Source: Gp6-AA40 sp964505975 (GTDB lineage: Bacteria > Acidobacteriota > Vicinamibacteria > Vicinamibacterales > UBA2999). Taken from it: DNA of 64,000 nucleotides. Below, piece after piece: positions 51,801 through 61,271 of the stretch (its first letter is position 1; each line of letters begins with the position of its first letter). The position numbers and the translations under genes were made by a program. The notes under the pieces are model-generated. The model was not told the origin of the DNA. It did not search any database and worked only from the letters and a program-made list of their open reading frames with translations. The stretch is taken from NCBI GenBank assembly GCA_964505975.1, contig CAZDLW010000004.1, forward strand, positions 20,101 through 84,100, written 5' to 3'.

Positions 51801-54638
51801 ATGATCCCTGGTGACACGGTCGGCCGCTATCGCGTGGAAGCGCTGGTCGGCGCGGGCGGCATGGGGATGGTCTACAGGGCCGAGGATCTCACCCTCGGCC
51901 GCAAGGTGGCCCTCAAGTTCCTCCCACGCGAAGTGGCCACCGAACAGGGTGCAGTCCAGCGCTTCCGGCGGGAAGCGCGCGCCGCTTCGGCCCTCAACCA
52001 CCCCCACATCTGCACCATCTACGAAATCGCCGACCACGACGGCCAGCCCTTCATCGCCATGGAGTGGCTCGAGGGCAACAGCCTGCGCGATCGGCTCGCC
52101 GCGCAGCAGCCAACGATCGACGAGGTGCTCGGTCTGGCGCTGGAAATCGCGGACGCCCTCGACGCAGCACATGGGGCGGGCGTCGTACACCGCGACATCA
52201 AGCCGGCCAACATCTTCGTGACCGCTCGCGGGCACGTCAAGCTGCTCGATTTCGGCCTTGCGCAGGTCGATCCGGCCGCGGGCGGCGCGCAGGCCTCGGT
52301 CGTGCCGACCCGGACCGCCGAGCCGCGCCTCACGAGCCCGGGCACGACGCTCGGCACGGTCGATTACATGTCGCCCGAACAGGTGCGGGGCGAGCGGCTC
52401 GATGCGCGCAGCGATCTGTTCTCGTTCGGGGTGGTGCTGTACGAGATGGTGACGGGGAAGCGACCGTTCACCGGCTCGACGTCCGCCGTCGTCTTCCACG
52501 AGATCTTGAGCGGGACGCCGACGCCGACCGCACGCCTCAGTCCCGACATACCGGCGGAGCTCGACCGGCTCATCGGCAAGGCACTCGAGAAGGACCGCGA
52601 CGTGCGGTGTCAGAGCGCAGCCGAGATGCTCTCCGATCTCAAGCGCGCGAAGCGCGAGCGCGACTCGGGGCGCAAGGCCGCGGTTGCGGGCGCCAGCGAC
52701 CTGGAGGATCACCATGTGCCTGCGTGGCCCGTGCCGGCGTCGCCCGAGGCCAGGCACCCTCCATCGCCCTCCCAGGCATCTCGGACACCTCAAACCGCCG
52801 CGCGCGACTCGGACGCGCAGCTCGCCGTCGCTCTGGCCAAGCGCCACCGTGGCGCCCTCACGCTCGCCGCAGCCGGCGTCGCCCTGGCGGTGGCCGCAGG
52901 TCTCTACGTCACGATGCGGGATGGCTCCGACTCCCCGCCACCAGCGGCGGCGTTTTCGCTGCAGGGCGCCCAAATTCTGCAGTTGACGACCACCGGCAAC
53001 GCGGCGCTGCCGGCGATCTCGCCCGACGGCCGGTACATCGCCTACGTCCAGCGCGACGACGGCGACGAGAGCCTGTGGATTCGCCAGACGACGACGGCGA
53101 GCAACGTGCAGATCGTCGGGCCTCGACCGGGAGTGAGGCTGGTCGGCGCGACGGTCACGCCCGACGGCAGCTTCGTGGATTACGTGACCATCGAGCCGCT
53201 GAGCCCCACGCCGACGCTGTGGCGCGTCCCGTTCCTGGGCGGCGCACCCAGACGACTCCTGGACGATGTCCACAGCCCTGTGGCGTGGTCGCCGGACGGC
53301 CGCTTTATGGCGTTCACGCGCATGAACCTTACTGACACCCGTTCCCACCTCGTCCTCGCCAACGCCGACGGGCAGGGCGAACGCGAGCTCGCGACGCTGG
53401 ACGCTCCCGATCTGGGATTCTTCACTCTGCGAAACCCGGGAGGCGAGAATACCCGCCCCGCGTGGTCGCCCAGCGGCGGACTCATTACCGTGGCCGGCTG
53501 GGGCTTTCCTGGAGGCGTCTTGACCGGGTACGTGCTGTTCGTGACGGTGGCCGACGGGTCGGTGCGCGCCGTACCGCACACGCCGCCGGGGTCGAGCGGC
53601 GCCTGGCTCGATGGCTCCTCCCTGGTGTGGAGTCGTCCCCAGGGCCAATCGATGCCTTTCCAGCTCTGGCGACTCTCCTATCCAGACGGGCAGCTGTCGC
53701 GGCTGACAAACGACTTGAGCAGCTACGAGTCCGTCAGCATCACCGACGATCGCGGCAACCTCGCGCTGGTTCGGACGGAACATCACGTCGATATCTGGGT
53801 GGGAGACGGCGCGGCGGTCAGCGGCAGCGATGTCGTACCGGCCGCGGCGCGACCGATGGTGTCAACCCGTTCCAGCATCGGATGGGCGCAGGACCGGCTC
53901 TTGTACACCGCGCGGGGCGGAGGCACCGGCTGGCTCGCGGTGGCGGCGTATTGGCCGGATCGTGGGACCACGCAGGAGATCATCGCGAATGCCGATGGCC
54001 CGGCGGCGACATCGGACGGCCGCACAATCGTGTATCTCTCACGGGAGCAGGACACGCTGAACACGCTCTGGAAAGCGGATGCGGACGGCCGGCGCGCCAC
54101 CCAGCTCGTCGCCGGCGACGCTACCTGGCCCATCGTCACGCGCGACAACCACTCGGTGATCTTCGCGACCGGAACCAGAACGGGAGGCCTGCGCACTTTG
54201 TGGGTGGTCCCGATTGGCGGGGGCGCCCCGACTCAGCTGACAGAGGTTGAAGCGTCAGCACCCGACGTGTCGCCGGACGGGAGATCGCTGGCGTTTGTCT
54301 CGCCGGACGACCAGAATCGGCCCACGATTATCGTCTGCGATCTGCCTGCCTGTGGCTCGCACCGGCGTCTGGCGCCGCCAGGATTGATTGCCGGGGAACT
54401 GGGAGGGGCCGCGATGCGGTGGGCGCCTGACGGCCGCGGCATCGCGTATGTCAACGCCGAGCCACAGCCGAACATCTGGATCCAGCCGCTCGACGGATCC
54501 GAGCCGCGCCCATTCACGCGCTTCACCGACGGACGCCAGATTCCGGACTTCGCGTGGTCGGACGACGGCGCACGCCTCGCCATCGTGCGCGCCACTACGA
54601 GCACCGACATCGTGCTGTTCCGGGGCCTTCAGCCCTGA
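51801..54638 (+). CDS. Membrane Ser/Thr protein kinase with beta-propeller sensor
   Basis: 945 residues. Kinase landmarks: GAGGMGMV (17-24), Lys 39 in VALKFL, HRDIKPAN (130-137), DFGLA (151-155), GTVDYMSPEQVRG. One hydrophobic helix at about 352-372 (TLAAAGVALAVAAGLYVTM) follows a proline-rich linker, placing the C-terminal about 570 residues outside. Those are TolB/WD40-like propeller blades with repeated SPDGRYIAYV, SPDGRFMAFT and SPDGRSLAFV motifs. It is a receptor-type kinase: extracytoplasmic ligand binding to a propeller, cytoplasmic phosphorylation. Ligand and targets unknown. Confidence 0.93.
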   Translation: MIPGDTVGRYRVEALVGAGGMGMVYRAEDLTLGRKVALKFLPREVATEQGAVQRFRREARAASALNHPHICTIYEIADHDGQPFIAMEWLEGNSLRDRLAAQQPTIDEVLGLALEIADALDAAHGAGVVHRDIKPANIFVTARGHVKLLDFGLAQVDPAAGGAQASVVPTRTAEPRLTSPGTTLGTVDYMSPEQVRGERLDARSDLFSFGVVLYEMVTGKRPFTGSTSAVVFHEILSGTPTPTARLSPDIPAELDRLIGKALEKDRDVRCQSAAEMLSDLKRAKRERDSGRKAAVAGASDLEDHHVPAWPVPASPEARHPPSPSQASRTPQTAARDSDAQLAVALAKRHRGALTLAAAGVALAVAAGLYVTMRDGSDSPPPAAAFSLQGAQILQLTTTGNAALPAISPDGRYIAYVQRDDGDESLWIRQTTTASNVQIVGPRPGVRLVGATVTPDGSFVDYVTIEPLSPTPTLWRVPFLGGAPRRLLDDVHSPVAWSPDGRFMAFTRMNLTDTRSHLVLANADGQGERELATLDAPDLGFFTLRNPGGENTRPAWSPSGGLITVAGWGFPGGVLTGYVLFVTVADGSVRAVPHTPPGSSGAWLDGSSLVWSRPQGQSMPFQLWRLSYPDGQLSRLTNDLSSYESVSITDDRGNLALVRTEHHVDIWVGDGAAVSGSDVVPAAARPMVSTRSSIGWAQDRLLYTARGGGTGWLAVAAYWPDRGTTQEIIANADGPAATSDGRTIVYLSREQDTLNTLWKADADGRRATQLVAGDATWPIVTRDNHSVIFATGTRTGGLRTLWVVPIGGGAPTQLTEVEASAPDVSPDGRSLAFVSPDDQNRPTIIVCDLPACGSHRRLAPPGLIAGELGGAAMRWAPDGRGIAYVNAEPQPNIWIQPLDGSEPRPFTRFTDGRQIPDFAWSDDGARLAIVRATTSTDIVLFRGLQP

Positions 54639-54811
54639 CAGATCCGTAGCACGTCCGCACGCCCCACCAGGGAGCCATCGGGCTCAGTTCAACGTTCCGA
54701 TGCTTCGTCGGTGAACTACTCCGTGCGTGTGTGTCGTTCGGCCACAACGAGCGTCTTGCAGCGGCTGCGATCACGCGCCGTGACCGCGGACTCCAGTGCT
54801 GCCGCGCATCG

Positions 54812-55195
54812 TCAACGACGCCTGCTGCTCCAGCTCCAGCCGTCCGCAGGTCGCTCGATGGCTTTCAGATGGATGCGATGCTCGGATGGCGTGCGGCCCG
54901 GGCTGCCGGCAATAACCACGTAGTCGCCCGGGCGCAGCGTGTCCTGCCTGATGCCGTCGCGCTCGAGCCGCCGCGGATTGGACCACTCGGCCCCGAACGT
55001 CCGCACGTCGCCGCTCGCGTCCGGCGCCACCACGTACACCCACGCGTGTGGTGCGCGGTAGTCGAACCGGACGACCTCGCCGGTAATCGAGATCGTCTGA
55101 TCCTCGAAGTAGTAGGCTGCGAACGAGTGGTGCCCGTACGACGGCGCGCTCATGGCGAGCACGCCGGCCAGGGCGGCGATCAGTTTAAGCGACAT
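54812..55195 (-). CDS. DUF6152 family secreted protein
   Basis: 127 residues. Signal peptide MSLKLIAALAGVLAMSAPSY is followed by the family mark GHHSFAAYYFEDQTISITGE and the line FDYRAPHAWVYVV, then a C-terminal GRTPSEHRIHLKAIE. DUF6152 is a small beta-barrel family frequent in Acidobacteriota and some Proteobacteria; no activity is known. It follows the VWA gene by 30 bp on the same strand and is likely in the same operon. Confidence 0.85.
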   Translation of the reverse strand: MSLKLIAALAGVLAMSAPSYGHHSFAAYYFEDQTISITGEVVRFDYRAPHAWVYVVAPDASGDVRTFGAEWSNPRRLERDGIRQDTLRPGDYVVIAGSPGRTPSEHRIHLKAIERPADGWSWSSRRR

Positions 55196-55225
55196 GTCAT
55201 TCCTCCTCGCTGCCGATCTGGCTGT

Positions 55226-56179
55226 TCAGGCACCCTCCGTCGGCGCGACGTAACTTCTCCGGGCACGCGCCGAGAGGCCCCGCCCGCTGACGCGGATCTC
55301 GATCCGGTGCACCTTGCCGTCGCGCCTGGGCGGCGCGAACCCGATCAGGTACTGGCTGTGCAGCTCGTCGGCAACCTGCGCGAACGCGGCCCCGAGATCC
55401 TGCCCGACGCGGATCTCTGTGTAGCCCCCGCCGGTCTCCTGCGCGACGCGCGCGAGGCCGGGGTCCGGCAGGTCGGCCGTCAGCGCCGCCTGCAGTCCGC
55501 CTGGACCAATCCCGGGCATGGGCCGCGGGCCCCGGCTGCGCATGCCAATGGCGTACACCATCACATCGTCGCGCCGCGCGCGATCGATCACTTCGACCTG
55601 ACTGACGTACCGCTGTCGGAAGCCGATGGGGCCGCTGTCCTTGCCGTCGCTCAGCACGAGGACGACGCGGCGCTCGTCACCCTCGTCGCCGAACGCATCG
55701 ATGGCCTCGTCCACCGCACGCCACAGCGGCGTGGGCGCGTCGGCGGCAATGGCTCTCGGCAGCGCCGCCCGCAGCTCCTGCGGATCACGCGTGAACGACG
55801 GGCTCAACGTGACCTCGTGACCGAACGTGCCGACGCGGGCGAGGTCATCGGGGTGAAGACGCGCGAAAAGGTGCTCGGCCGCAGCTCGCAGGAGCGGGAG
55901 GTTGCCCTGCATGCTGCCCGACACGTCCAGCATGACGACCAGCCGGATGGGCTGCGGGCTGTTGTCGAAGAGCGTGACCGGTTGGGGCCTCCCGTCGTCG
56001 CGTACTTCGAAATCGTTCTGGGTGAGCGTGGTGACGAGCCGGCCGTCCCGGTCCGTCACCGTGACGAAGACGCGGACGGCGTCGCCCGTGCCGCGGAAGA
56101 CCGGCTGGTCCTGGGCCGCCGAGCCCACCATGACAAACAGGCAGGCTACGAGTATCCCGGAGATGAGAAAGCGAATCAT
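55226..56179 (-). CDS. VWA-domain secreted protein
   Basis: 317 residues from the ATG at 56179, with GGAG six bases upstream. Signal peptide MIRFLISGILVACLFVMVGS then a short beta-domain (VFVTVTDRDGRLVTTLTQND) and a von Willebrand A domain with an intact MIDAS (MLDVSGSMQGN at about 95, later VLSDGKDSG). This type (VWFA-related acidobacterial domain) is common in the phylum; it binds ligands or partners through a divalent metal. It shares an operon with DUF6152. No associated MoxR ATPase is nearby. Confidence 0.88.
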   Translation of the reverse strand: MIRFLISGILVACLFVMVGSAAQDQPVFRGTGDAVRVFVTVTDRDGRLVTTLTQNDFEVRDDGRPQPVTLFDNSPQPIRLVVMLDVSGSMQGNLPLLRAAAEHLFARLHPDDLARVGTFGHEVTLSPSFTRDPQELRAALPRAIAADAPTPLWRAVDEAIDAFGDEGDERRVVLVLSDGKDSGPIGFRQRYVSQVEVIDRARRDDVMVYAIGMRSRGPRPMPGIGPGGLQAALTADLPDPGLARVAQETGGGYTEIRVGQDLGAAFAQVADELHSQYLIGFAPPRRDGKVHRIEIRVSGRGLSARARRSYVAPTEGA

Positions 56180-56329
56180 GTCGGCTCTCCATGTGGCAGG
56201 CCAGGCGCGGCACCTCCACTCATACCACACGTCGACCGCTCGACGCAGGTCCGCACGATTCGGCGGCCGTCGTCGGGAGCCCGCCGCAACGCAACTGAGC
56301 TCCGGGACTAGGTCGTCAGCCTGAGCACT

Positions 56330-56348
56330 GTTTACACAACGTTTACAC
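56330..56348 (+). promoter_or_regulatory. Direct repeat GTTTACAC, 11-bp spacing
   Basis: GTTTACAC occurs at 56330-56337 and again at 56341-56348, so the two units are 11 bp apart. TTTACA-N5-TTTACA is an exact fit to the PhoP-box form TT(A/C/T)ACA-N5-TT(A/C/T)ACA known from Bacillus. It ends 35 bp before the start of the small gene at 56384. Its spacing equals that of the repeats before the OmpR-type regulator and pstS. Confidence 0.45.
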
Positions 56349-56383
56349 CCCCTGCGGGCCGTCCGGAGTCATGATCCCCGGTG

Positions 56384-56593
56384 ATGTACGCACGGATGTT
56401 CCGCAAAGCCAACCACACGCGACGCTTCACGATCACCACCGCCGGCAGTTCGGGATGGGAGGTCCGCGACGAGCAGGACAATCGAATTGTCAGAGCAGTG
56501 CGATACACCGACTGGCACCGCGTGGAGCGGGCCAGAATGACGTTCACCCTGAAAGCACACGATCTCCGGGACTCGGGCTGGGACGAATCCTGA
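56384..56593 (+). CDS. Small conserved-looking protein of unknown function
   Basis: 69 residues (MYARMFRKANHTRRFTITTA, then SGWEVRDEQDNRIVRAVRYT, DWHRVERARMTFTLKAHDL). The composition is protein-like, with an ordered beta-rich core and a helical C-terminus. I do not recognise a family with a known function. The start is uncertain: GTG 56381, ATG 56384 and ATG 56396 are all possible and none has a good ribosome-binding site. The 11-bp direct repeat just upstream suggests it is regulated, possibly by the phosphate regulator. Confidence 0.6.
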   Translation: MYARMFRKANHTRRFTITTAGSSGWEVRDEQDNRIVRAVRYTDWHRVERARMTFTLKAHDLRDSGWDES

Positions 56594-56784
56594 GGCCCGA
56601 GCTCCCGGCAGGCGGCGCAAGATCGGCCATTGCTCGAACCCGGCCCCGCGGAATCCCGCGGCTGGCTCGCTCCGGGCGGAGGGGCCGGCTAAAAGCCCGC
56701 CCCCACGACTTGAGGTAGCCAGCGTTGTACGCGAGGGCCACGGCACCGCGCTTCGCGCGGCGGGGACCGACTCCTCCGTTCATG

Positions 56785-57756
56785 TCAGCGAGTACGAAAG
56801 TCACGTGTCGGACCGGATAGCGATCCAGGCACGCGGACTCGAAGTGCGCCAGGGTGTACACGCGCGCGAAGGCAGGATCCTCCTCCGTGGGGCTCACCAT
56901 CGACGTGATACAGCATGTCCCTGGAGGCACGCAGTTCGATCTCACTGGCGGTGCTCATGGTGACGCCGGGGAGCCGCTCCAGACGCCCTGTGAACAGCGC
57001 TGGCGATTGGAGGACCGTCTTCCACGGAGGCCGGTACGCAACGGCCGTGAGGTCGAGCCGGCCGTCATCCACTCGAGCCCTGGGCGCAATGAGCGCCCCG
57101 TTTCCGTACTGCCGTCCATTCGCGATCGCAATCAGGAGCGCACGGAGGCGCAGTGTGGCGCCGTTGGCCACGACCGTGATCTCGTCCGGCTCGAACGCTG
57201 CGAGCTCGCGAGCGGCAATCTGGAGATAACGGACAAACCCCCGGCGAACGAAGCCAGTCGCCGCGAACTGGTGGGCGACGCGCGCGTCGAAGCCGATGCC
57301 GGCGACATTGAAGAAGAGGCGTCCATCGAGCTGACCTGCATCCAGGATGCGCTCCTGACCACCGAAGGCCACGTCGAGGGCTGCAGCCGGATCGCGGGGA
57401 ATGCCGAGCTCCCGGGCGAGTCCGTTGCCCGATCCGCCCGGCACGACGCCAAGCGCGGCATCGCGAAACGCGAGCGCCGACGCAACCTCGTTCACCGTGC
57501 CATCGCCACCCCAGGCGACAGCGAGCGAAGCACCGCGCGACAGGGCCGCTTCGGTCAGTTCACGCGCGTGGCCAGGCCGCCCGGTAATGACGACGTCGGC
57601 CCGGATTCGCCGCGATTCGGCGCGTGCTGCAGCAAACCGCGCACGCCGGCGCGCAATCCTCGGCCGCCCGCCGGTCCCGGAGATGGGATTGATCACAATG
57701 AGGATGGATCCAGGTTCAACAGCCACGTCAGGTGCCGACGGGCTGCACCAGTACAC
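56785..57756 (-). CDS. Diacylglycerol-kinase-family lipid kinase
   Basis: 323 residues with the YegS/DgkB fold: ILIVINPISGTGGRPR at the start, nucleotide motif WGGDGTVNEV near residue 85, PGGSGNGLARELGIP, and a C-terminal beta-domain with FNVAGIGFDARVA and YHVDGEP. It would phosphorylate a lipid such as diacylglycerol with ATP at the membrane. The ATG at 57756 or a GTG at 57726 could be the start. It is the last gene of a leftward run of lactate permease, CHAD, SixA and lipid kinase genes with very short gaps, so it is probably in their operon. Confidence 0.88.
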   Translation of the reverse strand: MYWCSPSAPDVAVEPGSILIVINPISGTGGRPRIARRRARFAAARAESRRIRADVVITGRPGHARELTEAALSRGASLAVAWGGDGTVNEVASALAFRDAALGVVPGGSGNGLARELGIPRDPAAALDVAFGGQERILDAGQLDGRLFFNVAGIGFDARVAHQFAATGFVRRGFVRYLQIAARELAAFEPDEITVVANGATLRLRALLIAIANGRQYGNGALIAPRARVDDGRLDLTAVAYRPPWKTVLQSPALFTGRLERLPGVTMSTASEIELRASRDMLYHVDGEPHGGGSCLRARVHPGALRVRVPGSLSGPTRDFRTR

Positions 57757-57775
57757 CCGTCATTCTCGCCAGCGG

Positions 57776-58279
57776 CTATCGCCCCAGCTGACGCAGGACG
57801 CGTGGCGGCATGAACCACACGAGCGTTCCCGCTCGCTTGGACGACAGACCCTCGACGTCGATGCGACAGGCGCCACCCTTGCGGAACGGCAGCGCGCGCC
57901 CGGCGCGGATCAAGTGTGCAGCCAGCTCTCCCAAGTCCGGTTCGTGGCCAACGAGCGCGACACGCCGTCCGCGCGCGCTCTTGGCGATGTGAGCCATGGT
58001 CGTATCGGGCGCGTGACCCGGCGCAAGGACATCGAGGACCTTGACAACGGGCGCCCGGTCCAGGCCGGCCGCTAGCAGGTCAGCGGTCTGTTTCGCACGC
58101 ACCAGCGGGCTGGTCAGCACCTCGTCGAGCGAGAGGCCCAGCCATTGCAGGCCGCTGACCACACCCTTGAATCGGCTGATGCCGCGTTCGGTGAGTGGAC
58201 GAAGGGCATCGTCGGGCCATTCCGGACCACGTTCCGCCGCAATTGCGTGGCGCACCAGATACAGTTCGGAAGGCGGCAT
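57776..58279 (-). CDS. SixA-type histidine phosphatase
   Basis: 167 residues from the ATG at 58279 (a GTG at 58327 is possible). The phosphohistidine motif LYLVRHAIAAERG opens the protein, and VALVGHEPDLGELA gives the second catalytic His. Small SixA proteins remove phosphate from phosphohistidine or small substrates. It begins five bases after the CHAD stop codon; the SixA-CHAD pairing is frequent and ties it to polyphosphate or phosphate metabolism. The downstream lipid kinase gene is 19 bp away. Confidence 0.88.
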   Translation of the reverse strand: MPPSELYLVRHAIAAERGPEWPDDALRPLTERGISRFKGVVSGLQWLGLSLDEVLTSPLVRAKQTADLLAAGLDRAPVVKVLDVLAPGHAPDTTMAHIAKSARGRRVALVGHEPDLGELAAHLIRAGRALPFRKGGACRIDVEGLSSKRAGTLVWFMPPRVLRQLGR

Positions 58280-58283
58280 GTCC

Positions 58284-59198
58284 TCAGGCCGCAGGCACTT
58301 GTGACCTGGCGGATCGACCGCGAGCACTGACAGCGTCGCACACGGCCAGGACCGCCTGCCGCGACGCGATATAACGGCCGTGCAGGTGACGGCACTCCGT
58401 TTCCAGTGCGCGGACCAGCTGATCGACAGCCGCCGACGCGCGGAGGCCTGGAGCGGCGGCAGAACCTTGCAGCGCGCGAGCCCGCGCGATGAGGACCTCG
58501 AAATCGTGCATGCGGCCGAGCAGGTCCTGCATCCGCTTCAGGGTCTGAATCCACGCCGCCGCTCCACGGGCGGACCGCGCGGCTGGCGAACGGCGCGCGA
58601 CGGAGGCGCCACTCAGCTCACGGGCAATTTCCAGCGTGTAGCGGAGCTTCTTGGCCGCAATCCGAACTTCGTGGAGACGGTCGGGCAGGTAGAGACCCGC
58701 CGCGTCATCGATAGCGGCGCGCAGGCGTTCGGCGCGCTTGGCCGCCCGGCGCTACGCGGACGCGTGCGGCCTTCGGCCCTGAAGAGCCTCGTCCTGCTTC
58801 CGGGCTGCGGCCACGGCTCTTTCCCGCATCTCGTCGAAATCGCAGCGTTCGATCCGGCGGAGCATCACGGAGTACATGCGCCGCCGCTCCTCCTGCAAGG
58901 CCTCTCGGAACCAGTCGATCCCGAGGTCGGTCGCTTTGCCGGCACGTTCGTGCTCGGCAAGCAGCTGCAGCGCAACGTCGAGCTCGCGAACCGATCCCAG
59001 GGCTCTCGTCAGGTCGCGAACCCGGCGCTCGATCTTTCGGCTCTTCTTGCCCCTCTCGAGAAGCGGCAGCATCGCCCGCAGCCGCCTGGTCGCGACTCGC
59101 GCCTGATGAATGGATTTCACATCACCCGACCGCACGCCGGGCAGCGCGCGTGTCAATGCTCTCAACCGGTGGCGGACGAGGAACTGCGTGTCCGGCAT
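58284..59198 (-). pseudogene. CHAD-domain protein interrupted by an in-frame TAG
   Basis: Without its stop this frame would encode 304 residues, the normal length of a CHAD protein. The first 148 (MPDTQFLVRHRLRALTRALP, KSIHQARVATRRLRAMLPLL) end at TAG 58752-58754; the same frame then continues RRAAKRAERLRAAIDDAAGL and LHEVRIAAKKLRYTLEIARE to the stop at 58284. Both histidine- and arginine-rich helical halves (HxxR...R) of the polyphosphate-binding fold are intact, with no frameshift. So it is either a very recent nonsense mutation, a sequencing error, or an amber codon read through. It starts three bases after the lactate permease stop, coupled in translation. Confidence 0.8.
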
Positions 59199-59200
59199 GA

Positions 59201-61006
59201 TCAGTCGGTGGCCTGGTAGCTTGGCGCCGCCGTGGGTGCGGGACGGCGCGTGCTCGCAATGATGGCGGCGACGGCCAGGCCGGCGATCACGGCCACCAGC
59301 AGCGTGCCGAAATTGAAAAGGCCGCTTTCGGCATACCAGAGGATGGAGTACCCAAGTCCACCCACCAGCACCACGTAGTACACGAAAGGCACGAGTGTCA
59401 TGCGGATGACCGCGCCCTCGCGTCCCATCAGGCCCGCAACGGCCGATGCCGCGACGACGTTGTGGACACACACGACGTTGCCTGCGGCGCCGCCGACGGC
59501 CTGCAAAGCCACGACCCATGTCGGATCCACGGCAATGCGCTGAGCGACACCGAACTGGAAGAGCACGAACATCATGTTGCTCACCGTGTTGCTGCCGGCC
59601 ACGAAGGCACCCAGACCGCCGACGAGCGGAGCGAACAGGGGCCACGCCGAGCCCGCCAGCGCAGCGATGCTCTCCGCCAGCACGATGGGCATCCGCTCGT
59701 ATCCCGCGGCACCGCCGCCGGTATTGATAAACACCTGCACCATCGGCACGGTGAAGACGAGCGCGACGGAGGCACCCAGCATCACTTTCGAGGAGCTCGA
59801 CACTGCATGCCGGAACGCGGGCACCTCCATGCGATGCAGGAAGAAGGTCACGAGCGATACGACGATGAAGATGGTGCCTGGCAGATAGAGCGGTTGGATG
59901 CTGGCGGAGATGTTCGTGCCCAGGATGTTCGAGAACTCGAAGGTCCACGACTGCAGCCACTGCCCGACCGGGAGCTCGCGTACGCGCGTGAGCACGAGGA
60001 GAGCCCCGACCAGGATATACGGCGCCCATGCCAGGCTGAGCGACATCGGGCCATGCCGGTGACCGATGTCGCGCAGTTCCAGTGTGCCCGTCCACTCCGC
60101 TTCCCACGACGCCTTCGGGCCGAAGTCCCATGGACGTTCATCGCGCGGCATGAGGAACCCCCGCCTGGCCGCGGGGATCACAATCGCGAGTCCCACGAGC
60201 CCGCCGAACATCGACGGGAACTCGGGTCCAAGCACGTGCGCCAGCGTCAGGTACGGGATCGTCATCGCGAACGCGGCGAAGAGGGCAAACTTCCAGACGC
60301 GCACACCTTCGAGGAAGGATCGGTTCGCACCGAAGAACCGGGTCATGAGGCCAACCACGAACAGCGGAATGAGCGTTCCGGCCGTTGCGTGGAGAATGGC
60401 CACCTTCCCGGCGATCATGTTGAGGAACAACGTCCAGTCGGCGTAGCCAATCTGGGCCGCGAACGCCCTCACGGATTCATCGGTGCCGAGTCCGGTGTTC
60501 ACGCCGACGAGAATCGGTGTGCCCACGGCGCCGAAGGAGACCGGCGTGCTCTGGATGACCATGCCAGCGACCACGGCCGACATGGCCGGGAACCCCAGGC
60601 CCACCAGGAGCGGCACCGCCACTGCCGCCGGCGTGCCGAAGCCGGCGGCGCCTTCGATGAAGGACCCGAACAGCCAGGCGATGATAATCACCTGGATGCG
60701 TCGATCCGCCGTGATGTTGGTGAAGCCCAGACGAATGGCCCTGAGGGCGCCGCTCTCCTGCAGCACGTTCAGCAGGAGAATGGCGCCGAAGATGATGTAC
60801 ACGAGCGCCGCAGCGGTCATGAGCCCGTTGACCGACGCCGCGACCACTTGGGCGGCTGGGACCTGCCACACCCACAGCGCAAGGACGACGGCGACGACGT
60901 ACGAGATGGGCATGGCCTTGCGGGCCGGCCATCGCAGGCCGACCAGGAAGAACGCCACGACAGCAATGGGCAGAGTCGACAGGATCGCCAGGGTTCCTAG
61001 TCCCAC
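59201..61006 (-). CDS. L-lactate permease family transporter
   Basis: 601 residues from a GTG at 61006 (GGGAGG about ten bases upstream). About thirteen hydrophobic helices and the family segments LFGSFIEGAAGFGTPAAVAV, QSTPVSFGAVGTPILVGV, GGLGAFVAGSNTVSNMMFVL and NVVCVHNVVAASAVAGL identify LctP/LldP permeases, proton-coupled importers of lactate or glycolate. It heads an apparent leftward operon with CHAD, SixA and lipid kinase genes. No lactate dehydrogenase is in the window, so the actual substrate could differ. Confidence 0.9.
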   Translation of the reverse strand: MGLGTLAILSTLPIAVVAFFLVGLRWPARKAMPISYVVAVVLALWVWQVPAAQVVAASVNGLMTAAALVYIIFGAILLLNVLQESGALRAIRLGFTNITADRRIQVIIIAWLFGSFIEGAAGFGTPAAVAVPLLVGLGFPAMSAVVAGMVIQSTPVSFGAVGTPILVGVNTGLGTDESVRAFAAQIGYADWTLFLNMIAGKVAILHATAGTLIPLFVVGLMTRFFGANRSFLEGVRVWKFALFAAFAMTIPYLTLAHVLGPEFPSMFGGLVGLAIVIPAARRGFLMPRDERPWDFGPKASWEAEWTGTLELRDIGHRHGPMSLSLAWAPYILVGALLVLTRVRELPVGQWLQSWTFEFSNILGTNISASIQPLYLPGTIFIVVSLVTFFLHRMEVPAFRHAVSSSSKVMLGASVALVFTVPMVQVFINTGGGAAGYERMPIVLAESIAALAGSAWPLFAPLVGGLGAFVAGSNTVSNMMFVLFQFGVAQRIAVDPTWVVALQAVGGAAGNVVCVHNVVAASAVAGLMGREGAVIRMTLVPFVYYVVLVGGLGYSILWYAESGLFNFGTLLVAVIAGLAVAAIIASTRRPAPTAAPSYQATD

Positions 61007-61271
61007 AAACGCACGCCTCCCTTGCGCAACGAGTGTCGCACATCGTACCGTGGCTGCCGTGCGGCCACAAGAGTGCTCATGGCCGGTCCTGGAGACCTGG
61101 CGACCACGGCCGGGCGTCGGGCCTCGCGATCCGAAGACGCGGCAGGGAGCTCCGCACGGACAATCTCCTTATCCGAGACGACGATGGGCGTATGGAGATG
61201 CGGACGAATCCGTGCGTGTGACCGTGGCCCTCGATGACGGGGCGTGTCGCGGACGAACCTGATCAGACCTC

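Noticed and set aside
51555..53786. 743-residue open frame on the minus strand opposite the propeller kinase
   Set aside because: It is fully antisense to a gene with complete kinase motifs, has no recognisable domain, and shows the Arg/His/Gly-rich composition produced by GC-rich reverse frames.
59462..61000. 512-residue plus-strand frame across the lactate permease gene
   Set aside because: Composition is His/Glu/Arg-rich with no domain; it mirrors codon bias of the real minus-strand permease.
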